From assembly GCA_028285495.1 (NCBI GenBank), contig JANQPB010000002.1, positions 1 through 62,550 on the forward strand: a DNA stretch of 62,550 bases, given 5' to 3'. This DNA is from Acidimicrobiales bacterium (lineage in GTDB: Bacteria; Actinomycetota; Acidimicrobiia; Acidimicrobiales; SZUA-35). Below, piece by piece: positions 42,134 through 50,976 of the stretch. The notes beneath the pieces are model-generated. The model was given only the letters and a program-made list of their open reading frames with translations. It was not told where the DNA came from and did no database searches. Position numbers and translations under genes: made by a program. Position 1 is the stretch's first letter. Each line of letters begins with the position of its first letter.

Positions 42134-43888
42134 ATGATCACCACGTTCCAGAACATGATCGAGGCCTGCGGCTCCAAGGCCCACCTGATGCGGTGGTCGC
42201 TGCTCTTCGCCGTGCTCTACTCGATCGCCCAGGGCCTGGCCTATGCCCTGCTCTTCCCGCTGTTCTCCGCGCTGCTGGACGGCTCCGACGACGTGTGGTG
42301 GTACCTCGGCGGCATCGTCGTCCTCATCGTGCTCGACGGCCTCTTCCGCTTCGGCGAGACCAGGGCCAGCTGGCGTGTCTACATCGAGGTGTCGGACGAG
42401 ACCCGCTCGAACCTTGGCGAGCAGCTCAAGCGCATGCCGCTCGAGCAGCTGGCCCGCCGCCAGACCGGCGACCTCAACAGCGTCCTGACCGGCAACGTCA
42501 ACGACGTCGTTGCCATCGCCGGCGGGCTGTTCGCCGTGGTGATCAACACGATCGTGGCGCCGGTGGTGACCATCCTGGCCATGTTCTTCGTCGACTGGCG
42601 CCTGGCCGTCGTCATGCTCGTGCTCTTCCCCCCGGCCATCCCCCTCTACCGGACCCTGCGGGCCCATGCCGCCAAGGAGACCCGCATCTCGGCCGAGGCC
42701 CACGCCGACACCGCGTCGCACCTGATCGAGTACACCCAGGGGCTCGCCGTGTTGCGGGCCACCCGCCAGGTCGGTCCGGAGTCGGAGCGGCTCCAGGCCA
42801 GCCTGGTCCGCCTCCGCGAGGCCCAGGCCAAGGGCACCAGGCTGGGCACGGGACCGAGCCTGCTCATGGCCGCCTTCGTCCAGATCGGCATCCTCGCCGT
42901 CACCGCGCTGGCTGTCGCCTTCGTGCTCGGTGACAGCCTCGGGGTGGCCGCCGTGCTCGCCGTCATCGTGATCACCGTCCGGTTCAGCGAGCCGCTGGCC
43001 CTGTTCGCCAACCTGTCGCAGATGTTCGACTTCATGGAGGCCGCCATCGACCGGATCGGTGAGCTGATGGCGGTCCAGCCGCTGCCGGTCGCCGAGCGGA
43101 GGTCGGACGGTGCGGCCGACACCGACGGGTCCGGCGCCCACGTCGAGTTCCGCGACGTCACCTTCGCCTACGACCAGGGCGACGAGGAGGTCGTGCGCGG
43201 GGTCTCGTTCGAGGTCCCCGAGCGGAGCCTGACCGCGCTGGTCGGCACGTCGGGCAGCGGCAAGACGACGATCACCCGGCTCCTGACCCGTTTCGCCGAC
43301 CCCCAGGAGGGAGCGATCACGATCGGCGGGGTCGACGTGCGCGGCCTCAGCCAGCAGGAGCTGATGCAGTACTTCTCGGTCGTGTTCCAGGACGTCTACC
43401 TCTTCGACGACTCGATCCGCGAGAACATCCGCCTGGCCAAGCCGGACGCCACCGACGACGAGATCATCGCTGCGGCCAGGGCCGCCAACTGCCACGACTT
43501 CATCACGGCCCTGCCGAGCGGGTACGACACCGGGGTCGGCGAGATCGGCGGCGCCCTGTCGGGCGGGGAGCGCCAGCGCATCTCGATCGCCCGGGCCATC
43601 CTCAAGGACACCCCGATCGTCATCCTCGACGAGCCGACCTCGGCCCTCGACACCGAGAGCGAGGTCGCGGTGCAGCGGGCGATCGACACCCTCGTCGAGG
43701 ACAAGACGGTCCTGGTGATCGCCCACCGGCTGTCGACGATCGTGGCCGCCGACAACATCATCGTGCTCGAGGCCGGTCAGATCGTCGAGCAGGGCGATCA
43801 CGAGGCCCTGCTCGGTGCCGACGGTCGCTACGCCGAGATGTGGAACGCCCAGCGGGCGGAGCGGCACTGGCAGATCACGGCGGTGTGA
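42134..43888 (+). CDS. ABC exporter-fold half-transporter, second YbtPQ-like pair, partner 2
   Basis: The 584-residue protein has six membrane segments (for example WSLLFAVLYSIAQGLAYALL) and an ATPase with GTSGSGKTT, ALSGGERQRIS, IVILDEPTSALDTESE and VIAHRLST. It is the ordinary-Walker-B partner of the preceding gene. The start ATG follows an AGGACCGGAC stretch and lies 9 bases after the upstream stop. The last 14 bases overlap the convergent fused ECF ATPase. The two YbtPQ-like pairs in this window differ in context: one with an Opp-type importer, one with an ECF transporter. Confidence 0.85.
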   Translation: MITTFQNMIEACGSKAHLMRWSLLFAVLYSIAQGLAYALLFPLFSALLDGSDDVWWYLGGIVVLIVLDGLFRFGETRASWRVYIEVSDETRSNLGEQLKRMPLEQLARRQTGDLNSVLTGNVNDVVAIAGGLFAVVINTIVAPVVTILAMFFVDWRLAVVMLVLFPPAIPLYRTLRAHAAKETRISAEAHADTASHLIEYTQGLAVLRATRQVGPESERLQASLVRLREAQAKGTRLGTGPSLLMAAFVQIGILAVTALAVAFVLGDSLGVAAVLAVIVITVRFSEPLALFANLSQMFDFMEAAIDRIGELMAVQPLPVAERRSDGAADTDGSGAHVEFRDVTFAYDQGDEEVVRGVSFEVPERSLTALVGTSGSGKTTITRLLTRFADPQEGAITIGGVDVRGLSQQELMQYFSVVFQDVYLFDDSIRENIRLAKPDATDDEIIAAARAANCHDFITALPSGYDTGVGEIGGALSGGERQRISIARAILKDTPIVILDEPTSALDTESEVAVQRAIDTLVEDKTVLVIAHRLSTIVAADNIIVLEAGQIVEQGDHEALLGADGRYAEMWNAQRAERHWQITAV

Positions 43889-45335
43889 CCCGACGGAGCC
43901 GGTGCCGGCCGACCACCCGGCCCTGGTCCAGCTCGACGACGGCGTCGGCACAGGCGTCGATGAACTCGGTGTCGTGGGTGATGACCAGCACCAGATCGAC
44001 GTCGTGCTTGATGGCCTGGACCCGGCGCCCGAAGCGCTCCATGTGGTCGCGGTCGATGCCGCTCGTCGGCTCGTCGAAGATGAGGTAGCGCGTGCCGGCC
44101 AGGAGGGCCGAGGCGATCGCCAGCCGCTGCTTCTGACCGCCGGAGAGGCAGTACGGGTGGTCGTCGAGGAACGCACCGAGGCCGAGTGACTCCAGCATGG
44201 CCCTGGCCTCGGTCATGGCCGCGTCGTCGTCGAGGTCGTGGCCGAGGGTGGCCTCGTCGATCACCGACTCGGCGAACAGCTGGTGGTTGACGTCCTGCAT
44301 GACGACAAACGAGCGCCGGAGCCGCTCCCGCCTCGAGAGTGCCCGCCCGTCGGCCACGATCGAGGCGTCGGCCCGCAGGACGCCGCTGAGCCCGGCGGCG
44401 AACGACGACTTGCCGGCCCCGTTCGGCCCGGTCAGCGCGATGACCTCGCCGGCCGGCAGCTCGAGGTCGGCGATGTCGACGGCCAGCCTCCGCTTGCGCT
44501 CGACCCGGAGCCGCTCGACGAGCAGCGACCCCGCGGCGCTGGCCTCGCCTTCCGGCGCCGGGGTTGCCGCCGGACGCAGGCGGGGGCCGACCTCGACCCG
44601 CGCGAGCGCCCGCAGGCCCATCGCCGAGCGCCGTTCCTCGTCGAGGGCGACGAAGGTCTCCCGGTCGAGCACGGCCTCCAGGCGACCCGAGTCGAGGTAG
44701 ACCACGCGATCGCACAGCTCGGTCAGGTAGTGGAGGCGATGCTCGGCCACCAGGATCGTCGCCCCGGATCGCTTCAGGGCGGCCAGGACAGCGCGGAGCT
44801 CGTCGATGCCGTCGGCGTCGAGGCTGGCGCTCGGCTCGTCGAGCACGAAGACCGACGGTCGCAGCATGGCTGCGCTGGCACAGGCGATCTTCTGGGCCTC
44901 GCCCCCGGAGAGCTCGAAGATCGACCGGTCGAGCAGTGCCTCGAGGCCGAAGTCGTCGACCGCGGTCCGGAGCCGTTCGAGCATCTCCGGGGCCGGGACC
45001 CGGTGGTTGCTGCAGCCGAAGAGCAGCTCGTCGGTCGTGTTGAGGGTGAAGAGCTGGGTGCGGGGGTGCTGGAACACCGAGCCGACGGTGGCCGACAGCT
45101 CCTGGAGCCGGACGTCCTGTGGCTGGACGCCGGCGACCGTGACCCGACCATCGAGCCGTCCCTCCTCGGCACCGGGGACGATCCCGTTGACCAGCTTCAG
45201 CAGCGTCGACTTGCCGCAACCCGATCGGCCGCAGACCAGCACGAGCTCGCCGGCCCCGACGGTCAGGTCGATGTCGGCGAGGACGGGTCGCTCCGAGACG
45301 CCGTAGGCGAACGTGACGCCGGCCAGCTCGATCAT
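43875..45335 (-). CDS. Fused ECF transporter ATPase (EcfA-EcfA')
   Basis: The 486-residue protein has two ABC domains. Domain 1: CGRSGCGKST, SVFQHPRTQLFT with the Q-loop Q-x-P typical of ECF and cobalt-type ATPases, ELSGGEAQKI and VFVLDEPSASLD. Domain 2: GPNGAGKSS, VMQDVNHQLFAESV, LSGGQKQRLAI and LIFDEPTSGID. It starts 4 bases into the ecfT stop region (overlap at 45332-45335) and is downstream in the same operon. These ATPases power ECF vitamin or metal uptake. The substrate depends on the S component. Confidence 0.9.
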   Translation of the reverse strand: MIELAGVTFAYGVSERPVLADIDLTVGAGELVLVCGRSGCGKSTLLKLVNGIVPGAEEGRLDGRVTVAGVQPQDVRLQELSATVGSVFQHPRTQLFTLNTTDELLFGCSNHRVPAPEMLERLRTAVDDFGLEALLDRSIFELSGGEAQKIACASAAMLRPSVFVLDEPSASLDADGIDELRAVLAALKRSGATILVAEHRLHYLTELCDRVVYLDSGRLEAVLDRETFVALDEERRSAMGLRALARVEVGPRLRPAATPAPEGEASAAGSLLVERLRVERKRRLAVDIADLELPAGEVIALTGPNGAGKSSFAAGLSGVLRADASIVADGRALSRRERLRRSFVVMQDVNHQLFAESVIDEATLGHDLDDDAAMTEARAMLESLGLGAFLDDHPYCLSGGQKQRLAIASALLAGTRYLIFDEPTSGIDRDHMERFGRRVQAIKHDVDLVLVITHDTEFIDACADAVVELDQGRVVGRHRLRRVTPP

Positions 45336-46021
45336 GCGTCGACCGGTGCGAGGCGGGCCGCCACCACCAGCGCCGCCATGGCCGCGATGGCGACGACGTC
45401 GATGCCGCGGAACCGTGGCTCGGTCACGAAGGTCCGATTGCGGTGCAGCCCCAGGCCCCGGGTCAGCGCCGCCACCGTGAGCTGGTCGCCGGTGCGGACC
45501 ACCCCGAGCAGCAGCGGGACGTAGACGAACTCGATCATCCGGAAGGGGTTGCCCCGCCCGATCAGGCCCCGGAGCCGCATGGCGCTGGTGATGGCCCGGA
45601 AGTCCTGGATCAGGGCCGGGACGAACCGGAACAGCACGAGGACGGGCACGATGGCGAGGGTCGGGACCCGGAGCTTCTCCAGCGCCGCCGCGGCCTCGGT
45701 GATCGTGGTGGTCGTCACCAGGAGCATGGCGTAGACGGCCGTCGGGAGGAAGACGAAGAAGGAGAGACTGAGTGCGTTCCAGGCCTCGGCGACCGGGTCG
45801 GGGGCGAAGGTGACGAGCGCGTCGCCGGCGACGAGCACGGCGTAGGTCGCGACGAGGAGCGCAACGGCACGGACGGCTCCGGCCGCCAGCATCAACGCGG
45901 CACCGAGCGCGACCCCGAGGTAGAGGTAGCGGGCTCCGCCGAAGCTGTAGATCACGACGTTCATGCCGACCAGCAGCAGGAGCTTCGTCCGCGGATCGAG
46001 CCGGAACCGGTTCGGGTCCAT
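45332..46021 (-). CDS. ECF transporter transmembrane component (EcfT)
   Basis: The 229-residue protein is read from the ATG at 46021 (MDPNRFRLDPRTKLLLLVG), which matches the LDPRTKL opening of EcfT/CbiQ proteins. The coupling motifs appear as SAMRLRGLIGRGNP and ALTRGLGLHRNRT, equivalent to the two A-R-x/A-R-G short helices that touch the ATPases. About six hydrophobic segments are seen. An in-frame ATG at 46111 would extend into the S-component gene. It links the S component to the fused ATPase. Confidence 0.88.
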   Translation of the reverse strand: MDPNRFRLDPRTKLLLLVGMNVVIYSFGGARYLYLGVALGAALMLAAGAVRAVALLVATYAVLVAGDALVTFAPDPVAEAWNALSLSFFVFLPTAVYAMLLVTTTTITEAAAALEKLRVPTLAIVPVLVLFRFVPALIQDFRAITSAMRLRGLIGRGNPFRMIEFVYVPLLLGVVRTGDQLTVAALTRGLGLHRNRTFVTEPRFRGIDVVAIAAMAALVVAARLAPVDA

Positions 46022-46052
46022 CGTCGTCGTGATCAGGGTCGGGCCACGCCCG

Positions 46053-46643
46053 TCAGGCAACGCCGGCCCGACGGAAGTGACGCTCGAGCATGTTCCTGGC
46101 CCCGTAGGCACTGATCAGCGCTGCGACGACGGTGGCGACGGCGATGGCGACGAGCATCGGCCCGGTGGCCAGGTCGAGGGTGCCGTCGGCGAAGTCGGCC
46201 GAGTAGCCCGAGCTGATCGTCAGGTCGCGGTACCAGTCTCGGGCCACCCACATGGCGCCCTGCTGGCCGATCGCCCAGAACGACATGACCACGTAGCTGG
46301 CCACGTTGAGGGCGAGGCTCTTGTAGCCGCCCAGGTAGGCGATGACGTCGGCGACGACGGCGATCCCGAGGTTGACCAGCGCGATCAGCACGTTGCCGTA
46401 GACCAGCAGGCCGGCGATGACAGCGGCGACGAGGCCGAGGATCGTGATCGCGAACGGCTTCTGGGTCCTGGCGATGAACAGCAGGTAGACGGGGGCCATC
46501 AGCAGGGCCCCGACCGGCAGCAGCAGCATGAACAGCCACGGCGTGAACAGCACGGTCGACAGGATCACGTAGGCCAGCAGGTACACGGCGGAGAAGATGC
46601 CGATGGTGATCAGATCGCGAACACTGAGACCCATTCCCGCCAT
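46053..46643 (-). CDS. ECF substrate-binding membrane component, Trep_Strep/MptS-like
   Basis: The 196-residue protein has five to six membrane segments. The opening LSVRDLITIGIFSAVYLLAY and the later VADVIAYLGGYKSLALNVASY look like the Trep_Strep (MptS) family of ECF S components. That family often neighbours EcfT and fused EcfA genes and, in Firmicutes, YbtPQ-like ABC pairs (from memory), which is exactly this layout. Ligands proposed for relatives include heme or other metal-related cofactors, but none is proven for this family as far as I know. It lies 31 bases before ecfT. Confidence 0.78.
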   Translation of the reverse strand: MAGMGLSVRDLITIGIFSAVYLLAYVILSTVLFTPWLFMLLLPVGALLMAPVYLLFIARTQKPFAITILGLVAAVIAGLLVYGNVLIALVNLGIAVVADVIAYLGGYKSLALNVASYVVMSFWAIGQQGAMWVARDWYRDLTISSGYSADFADGTLDLATGPMLVAIAVATVVAALISAYGARNMLERHFRRAGVA

Positions 46644-46679
46644 GGTCTCACGATACCCGTCTGGCGAACAGCGCCGGGC

Positions 46680-47313
46680 TCATGCCAGGGCGTCGATGGC
46701 GGCGACGAGCTCGTCCCAGACGACGCGGACCTCCTCGCCGGCGGCGAGGGGTGGCTGGCCGGTGACCGCACGCTCGACGTCCTCGAGCATGATCCAGGCG
46801 CCGAGGGCGTGGTTTGCCGTCCACGACGGAATGGCGCTCCCCGCGATCCGGTCACCCATGTCGACCAGCGGGTGGTCGAACAGCGAGCCCTCAGAGGCGG
46901 TGTCGATCCGGATCACGATGTCGGCCTGCGTCTGCGACGGCAGCTCCTCCTCGGAGAACGACACGAAGCCGAACTCGTCGCCCTCCAGCTGCAGGGGCGG
47001 GCGGGTGAACCCGAGGTCCTTGATGATCGATCCGGCCAGGGGGGACTCGGAGGAGGAGTAGAACTCGCCGGGGAACGTCTGGATGAGCGACACCTCCGCC
47101 CGGTCAGCCCGGCCGCCTCGATGGCCTCGCGGACCTCCTCGGTCCTGGCCTCGACCGCTGCGGTGACGGCCGCCGCCCGGTCCTCGGTGCCGGTGACCTG
47201 GGCGAACACCTCGGTCTGCTCCTCCCAGCGGGAGGTGAACATCGGGTAGACCGACGGGGCGATCGCCCGGTGCTCCTCGACGAAGGGCTCGAAGTCCGGG
47301 TGACCGGTTCTCC
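46680..47313 (-). pseudogene. Decayed siderophore-type substrate-binding protein gene
   Basis: Two frames together read as the C-terminal lobe of a FecB/FepB-like periplasmic protein. The upstream frame has GHPDFEPFVEEHRAIAPSVY then FTSRWEEQTEVFAQVTG up to EAIEAAGLTG. The reading then shifts at about 47095-47101 into VSLIQTFPGEFYSSSESPLA and continues to the stop. The signal peptide, lipobox and N-terminal lobe are missing; upstream sequence is the promoter of the luciferase-like gene. The downstream open part (137 codons from a GTG at 47093) might still be translated but cannot bind ligand. A sequencing error at the shift cannot be ruled out, yet the missing N-terminus argues for real decay. 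Confidence 0.75.
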
Positions 47314-47318
47314 GCACT

Positions 47319-47348
47319 TGGAGAAGTGAGTAGGATTGCTTTACAATC
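47319..47348 (+). promoter_or_regulatory. Promoter of the luciferase-like gene with an inverted repeat
   Basis: TTGGAG (47319-47324) and TACAAT (47342-47347) are 17 bases apart. GATTG-CTTTA-CAATC (47334-47348) is a perfect inverted repeat over the -10, and CACTT-GGAG-AAGTG (47316-47329) is another over the -35. Both are possible operators. The transcript would have a leader of about 70 bases. Confidence 0.5.
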
Positions 47349-47423
47349 GAGGTGAAGCTAGACCGATGTGCCCGGGCGAGTCGACGCGCGCCGCCCCGGC
47401 AACGCCCTCGGAGGTGGCGAACC

Positions 47424-48446
47424 GTGACCAGACCAACGACGTACGGTCTCTTCCTGAACATGGGGAGCAACCTCGGGCCGACCCCCGAGGACGTCATGCG
47501 GATCACCATCGACCAGGCCGATCGAGCCGAGGCGCTCGGCTTCCACGATCTCTGGGTGACCGAGCACCACTTCATCCCGTTCGGCATCAATCCGAGCTCG
47601 CTGACGGCGAGCGCGTTCCTCCTCGGACGGACCGACCGGGTCCGGGTCGGCACCGCCGTCGCCCTGTCGCCGCTGCATCATCCGATCGAGCTGGCCGAGA
47701 AGGCCGCCCTGCTCGACCAGATGAGCGGCGGCCGCTTCGACCTCGGCATCGGGCGTGGCGGCTACCTCAAGGATTACGAGGTCCTCGGGGTCGACACCGC
47801 CCGCTGGGACGGCGAGCCGATCGGTAGTGCCGAGACGATCATCGCCACGTGGACCGACCGCGACCTCGCACGCCCCGAGCACACCACCGGGCCGAGCGAG
47901 CTGCAGCCCCCGCCCCTGACCCGGCCCCACCCTCCCTTGTTCGTGGCCACCCGGTCGGACGATGCGATCCGGTTCGCCGCCGACCGCGAGCTGCCGCTGC
48001 AGCACTACTTCGCCTCGCCGGTCGAGCAGCGCTGCCAGCTCGAGGACCGCTACCGGGAGGCCAACCCCGACGCCGACGTCGCCCACCTGCACTCGGTGAT
48101 CGTCGTGGTCGACGACGACGAGCCGAAGGCCCGCCAGCTGCTGGCCGAGGCGTTGACCGAGTCGTTCCGGACCGGCGACTGGCCCCACGTACCCCAGGGC
48201 TCGGGGAAGCGGCACACCGGCGCAGACGGTCGACCCCTCGATCGCGGCGAGATGGGCCGCTACGTGGCGGAGAACTCGATCGTGGGATCCATCGACGAGG
48301 TCCGCGACCAGCTCGAGGAGTTCGAGGCGGCGACCGGGGCGACCCGGCTGGCCCTGTACGTCGAGGCGATCGCCGACCCTGAGCGGATCATGGGCACGAT
48401 CGACGCCATCGGCGACGCCGTGCTCGACCGGTCGCCCGCCGGCTGA
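47424..48446 (+). CDS. Luciferase-like flavin-dependent monooxygenase
   Basis: The 340-residue protein starts at the GTG at 47424 (GGAGG nine bases upstream). It has the bacterial luciferase-like TIM-barrel blocks RAEALGFHDLWVTEHHF, RVRVGTAVALSPLHHPIELA, LLDQMSGGRFDLGIGRGGYL and PPLFVATRSDDAIRFAA. The EHH and GGRFDLGIGRG segments form the flavin site. It could use FMN or F420; the sequence does not decide. Substrate unknown. The gene is alone on its strand between the decayed binding-protein gene and an unassigned gene. Confidence 0.85.
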   Translation: MTRPTTYGLFLNMGSNLGPTPEDVMRITIDQADRAEALGFHDLWVTEHHFIPFGINPSSLTASAFLLGRTDRVRVGTAVALSPLHHPIELAEKAALLDQMSGGRFDLGIGRGGYLKDYEVLGVDTARWDGEPIGSAETIIATWTDRDLARPEHTTGPSELQPPPLTRPHPPLFVATRSDDAIRFAADRELPLQHYFASPVEQRCQLEDRYREANPDADVAHLHSVIVVVDDDEPKARQLLAEALTESFRTGDWPHVPQGSGKRHTGADGRPLDRGEMGRYVAENSIVGSIDEVRDQLEEFEAATGATRLALYVEAIADPERIMGTIDAIGDAVLDRSPAG

Positions 48447-48473
48447 GGCCGACCGGCCGAGCCGGCGTTGCGT

Positions 48474-49301
48474 TCACCCCTCGTCTCGGCTCGGCCGTCG
48501 GAGCTCGAAGCTGACCCGCGGCCGCAGGTAGCCGGCCTCGGCGGCTTCGACGGCACCGAACTCGATCGTCGAGCCGTTGCGCGACGTCGTCGATGCTCGC
48601 CGGAGCAGCCAGTTCGGCCCCTCCGGCGGCTCGGCCCCGATGTCGAGGACGAACGATCCGCCGAGCCAGGACGCCGTCGGGAGCTGATCGAGCATCGAGT
48701 CGGCCGCATGGCGCCGGAGGTACTCGATCTGGCACGTCGCCAGCCAGGCGTCGATGGCGAGCAGGTTGGGGCGGACGCCCCCCTCCCGCCGGAACGGGCG
48801 GACCCAGGCGTCTGCGCTCAGCGGCTCGCCACCTGGTCCGGGGAGCGGTCGTACCTCGTACGAGGCGGCGGCGCCCGGCCGTCCGCCGTTGAACGCGGGG
48901 ACGTCCTCGGGCCACCGGGTGACGGGGTTGAGCCCGGGCGGTGGGGCCAGGTCGCCCTCGATCGCCGTGTCGATGGCGGCCTCGATCCGGCCGCCGCCGT
49001 CTTCGGCCACCAGGGCCGCCCGGCCCCATCGGCGGCTCGGGTGGTCGAGCCCGCTGAGCATGAGCGTCGCCGAGCCGGGCCCGACCCGGCCGCCGGTGGT
49101 GACCTCGACCCGAACGGGTCCGTCCCACCCGGGGCCGGCGGCCGCGACGAGGAGGCACACCGCCAGCCCGGGCGAGATCTCGCCGCCGATCGCCCAGGCC
49201 GACCGGATCTCGATCTCCACTGCGACCTGACTGGTGTCGGCCAGCGCAGCCGCACCCGTTGCGGTGTCGCTGGCCTCGTCGGCCCGGCGTCGCTCGCTCA
49301 T
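48474..49301 (-). CDS. Unassigned protein, possibly thioesterase-like (hotdog)
   Basis: The 275-residue protein has no signal peptide or membrane segment. SAWAIGGEISPGLAVCLLVA followed by WDGPVRVEVTTGGRVGPGSA and RRWGRAALVAEDGG faintly recalls the N-terminal half of TesB-like thioesterases (W-x-I-G-G-x-x-x-G-G-x-x-L), but the key downstream Asp-containing motif is not evident. The C-terminal half ends in LRPRVSFELRRPS. I would not assign a function. It is 13 bases after the aldehyde dehydrogenase and likely co-transcribed, so an acyl or aldehyde pathway link is possible. Confidence 0.6.
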   Translation of the reverse strand: MSERRRADEASDTATGAAALADTSQVAVEIEIRSAWAIGGEISPGLAVCLLVAAAGPGWDGPVRVEVTTGGRVGPGSATLMLSGLDHPSRRWGRAALVAEDGGGRIEAAIDTAIEGDLAPPPGLNPVTRWPEDVPAFNGGRPGAAASYEVRPLPGPGGEPLSADAWVRPFRREGGVRPNLLAIDAWLATCQIEYLRRHAADSMLDQLPTASWLGGSFVLDIGAEPPEGPNWLLRRASTTSRNGSTIEFGAVEAAEAGYLRPRVSFELRRPSRDEG

Positions 49302-49314
49302 CGTCAGCCCCGGG

Positions 49315-50757
49315 TCACGGGGTGGCAGCGCCGAGGATGGCCTTGGCCTCGAGGAACTCCTCGAGACCGTGACGACCCCACTCCCGACCGTTGCCCGACT
49401 GCTTGTAGCCGCCGAACGGGGCCTGGAAGTCGGGCCCGGCTCCGTTCACGTGCATGTTGCCCGTGCGGATCCGCTTGGCGACGTCGACCGCCCGGTCCGC
49501 GCTGCCGGACACGTAGCCGGCGAGGCCGTAGACCGTGTCGTTGGCGATGCGGACGGCATCGTCGTCGTCCTCGTACCCGATCATGACCAGCACCGGACCG
49601 AAGATCTCCTCCTGGGCGATCCGCATGTCGTTGGTGACGTCGGCGAACAGCGTCGGCCGAACGTAGTAGCCGGCGTCGAGCCCGTCCGGGCGGCCGAGCC
49701 CGCCGGTGACCAGGGTCGCGCCCTCGTCGATCCCGGCCTGGATGAGCCCCTGGATCTTGGTCCACTGGGCCTCGGACACGACCGGGCCGATCGTGGTGCC
49801 GTCACCGTCTGGCGGGCCGGGGACGACGGACTCCATCGCCGCCTTGGCCGCCGCCACCGCCTCGTCCATCTTGGCGTTGGGGACCAGCATGCGGGTGCCG
49901 GCGTTGCAGGACTGGCCGGAGTTCGAGCACATGCCGGCGGCGTCGCGGCCGACGGCCTCGGCCACGTCGGCGTCGTCGAGGATGATGTTGGCCGACTTGC
50001 CGCCGAGCTCCTGGGCCACCCGCTTCACGGTGGGGGCGGCGTTCCTCGCCACCTCGACGCCGGCCCGGGTCGATCCGGTGAACGACATCATGTCGACGTC
50101 CGGGTGGGCCGACAGGTGGGCCCCGACGGTCGGGCCGTCGCCGTTGACCAGGTTGAACACGCCCGGCGGGACGCCGGCCTCGTGCAGCACCTCGGCGAAC
50201 AGGATCGCGTTGAGCGGTGCGACCTCGGACGGCTTGAGCACCATCGTGCAGCCGGCGGCCAGGGCCGGGGCGACCTTGCAGGCGATCTGGTTGACCGGCC
50301 AGTTCCAGGGCGTGATCATGCCGACCACGCCGACCGGCTCCTTGACCACCAGCGACGAGCCGAGCTGCTCCTCGAACTCGAACTGCCCGAGCAGGGCAGC
50401 GGTGGTGGCGAAGTGGGCCATGCCGCTCGGGGCCTGGGCCGCCTTGGCCAGCCGGGCCGGCGCCCCCATCTCGGCGCTGATCGTGGCCGCCAGGTCCTCC
50501 GAGCGGGCGCCGAGCAGCTCGGTGATGCGGTTCAGCAGGGCGACGCGCTCCTCGACCGACGTCTGGGAGTACGACTCGAAGGCGGCCTTGGCCGCGGCGA
50601 CGGCCGCATCGACGTCGGCCGGGCCACCGAGGGCGATGCTGGCGATCGGTTGCTCGGTCGACGGGTTGATGACCGGCAACCGGTCGTCGGTGCTCGGGGC
50701 GACCCACTGGCCGCCGATGTAGAACTTCTCGACGTTGTCGCTGACGTTGATTTCCAC
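49315..50757 (-). CDS. NAD(P)-dependent aldehyde dehydrogenase
   Basis: The 480-residue enzyme starts at the GTG at 50757 (GAGAGG nine bases upstream). It carries the family signatures ITPWNWPVNQIACKVAPALA, FTGSTRAGVEV, QELGGKSANIILDDAD with the general-base Glu and NSGQSCNAGTR with the catalytic Cys, and EEIFGPVLVMIGYEDDDDAV. Length is typical. The nearest relatives are broad-range or betaine/3-succinoyl-semialdehyde-like dehydrogenases; the substrate is unclear. The message has a structured leader of about 70 bases (see 50779-50830). It precedes the unassigned gene in an operon of two. Confidence 0.95.
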   Translation of the reverse strand: MEINVSDNVEKFYIGGQWVAPSTDDRLPVINPSTEQPIASIALGGPADVDAAVAAAKAAFESYSQTSVEERVALLNRITELLGARSEDLAATISAEMGAPARLAKAAQAPSGMAHFATTAALLGQFEFEEQLGSSLVVKEPVGVVGMITPWNWPVNQIACKVAPALAAGCTMVLKPSEVAPLNAILFAEVLHEAGVPPGVFNLVNGDGPTVGAHLSAHPDVDMMSFTGSTRAGVEVARNAAPTVKRVAQELGGKSANIILDDADVAEAVGRDAAGMCSNSGQSCNAGTRMLVPNAKMDEAVAAAKAAMESVVPGPPDGDGTTIGPVVSEAQWTKIQGLIQAGIDEGATLVTGGLGRPDGLDAGYYVRPTLFADVTNDMRIAQEEIFGPVLVMIGYEDDDDAVRIANDTVYGLAGYVSGSADRAVDVAKRIRTGNMHVNGAGPDFQAPFGGYKQSGNGREWGRHGLEEFLEAKAILGAATP

Positions 50758-50778
50758 CTGAATCGTCCTCTCGGTGCT

Positions 50779-50841
50779 CTGCCGGATGCCGGCGGTCTGC
50801 CCTGCCGCAGTCCGGCAGTGTTCGGCAGACTTTACTCTATA
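50779..50841 (-). promoter_or_regulatory. Aldehyde dehydrogenase leader: interleaved stems and -10 element
   Basis: Two perfect inverted repeats interleave: GTCTGCC/GGCAGAC (50824-50830 with 50795-50801) and CTGCCGGA/TCCGGCAG (50811-50818 with 50779-50786). On the minus strand the order is B5', A5', B3', A3', so the stems either form an H-type pseudoknot or exclude each other. TATAGA (50841 to 50836) fits a -10, placing the RNA start near 50829, at the first base of the structure. The ribosome site follows about 11 bases after the last arm. Confidence 0.45.
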
Positions 50842-50976
50842 CATTTGGACATGTTGATAACAGCCGTGACGGGCCACGGTGCGGGGCGGTGAGGCGCCGG
50901 ATCACGGACGTCGACGGCTGACACTGCATACTGGCTCCTTCCCTGCCCCATGGCCCAACCCCCGGAGGTTTCTCCC

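Noticed and set aside
40802..44176. A 1124-codon open frame on the minus strand
   Set aside because: Antisense to the two ABC genes with full Walker and signature motifs; composition is Asp/Arg/Val-rich low-complexity.
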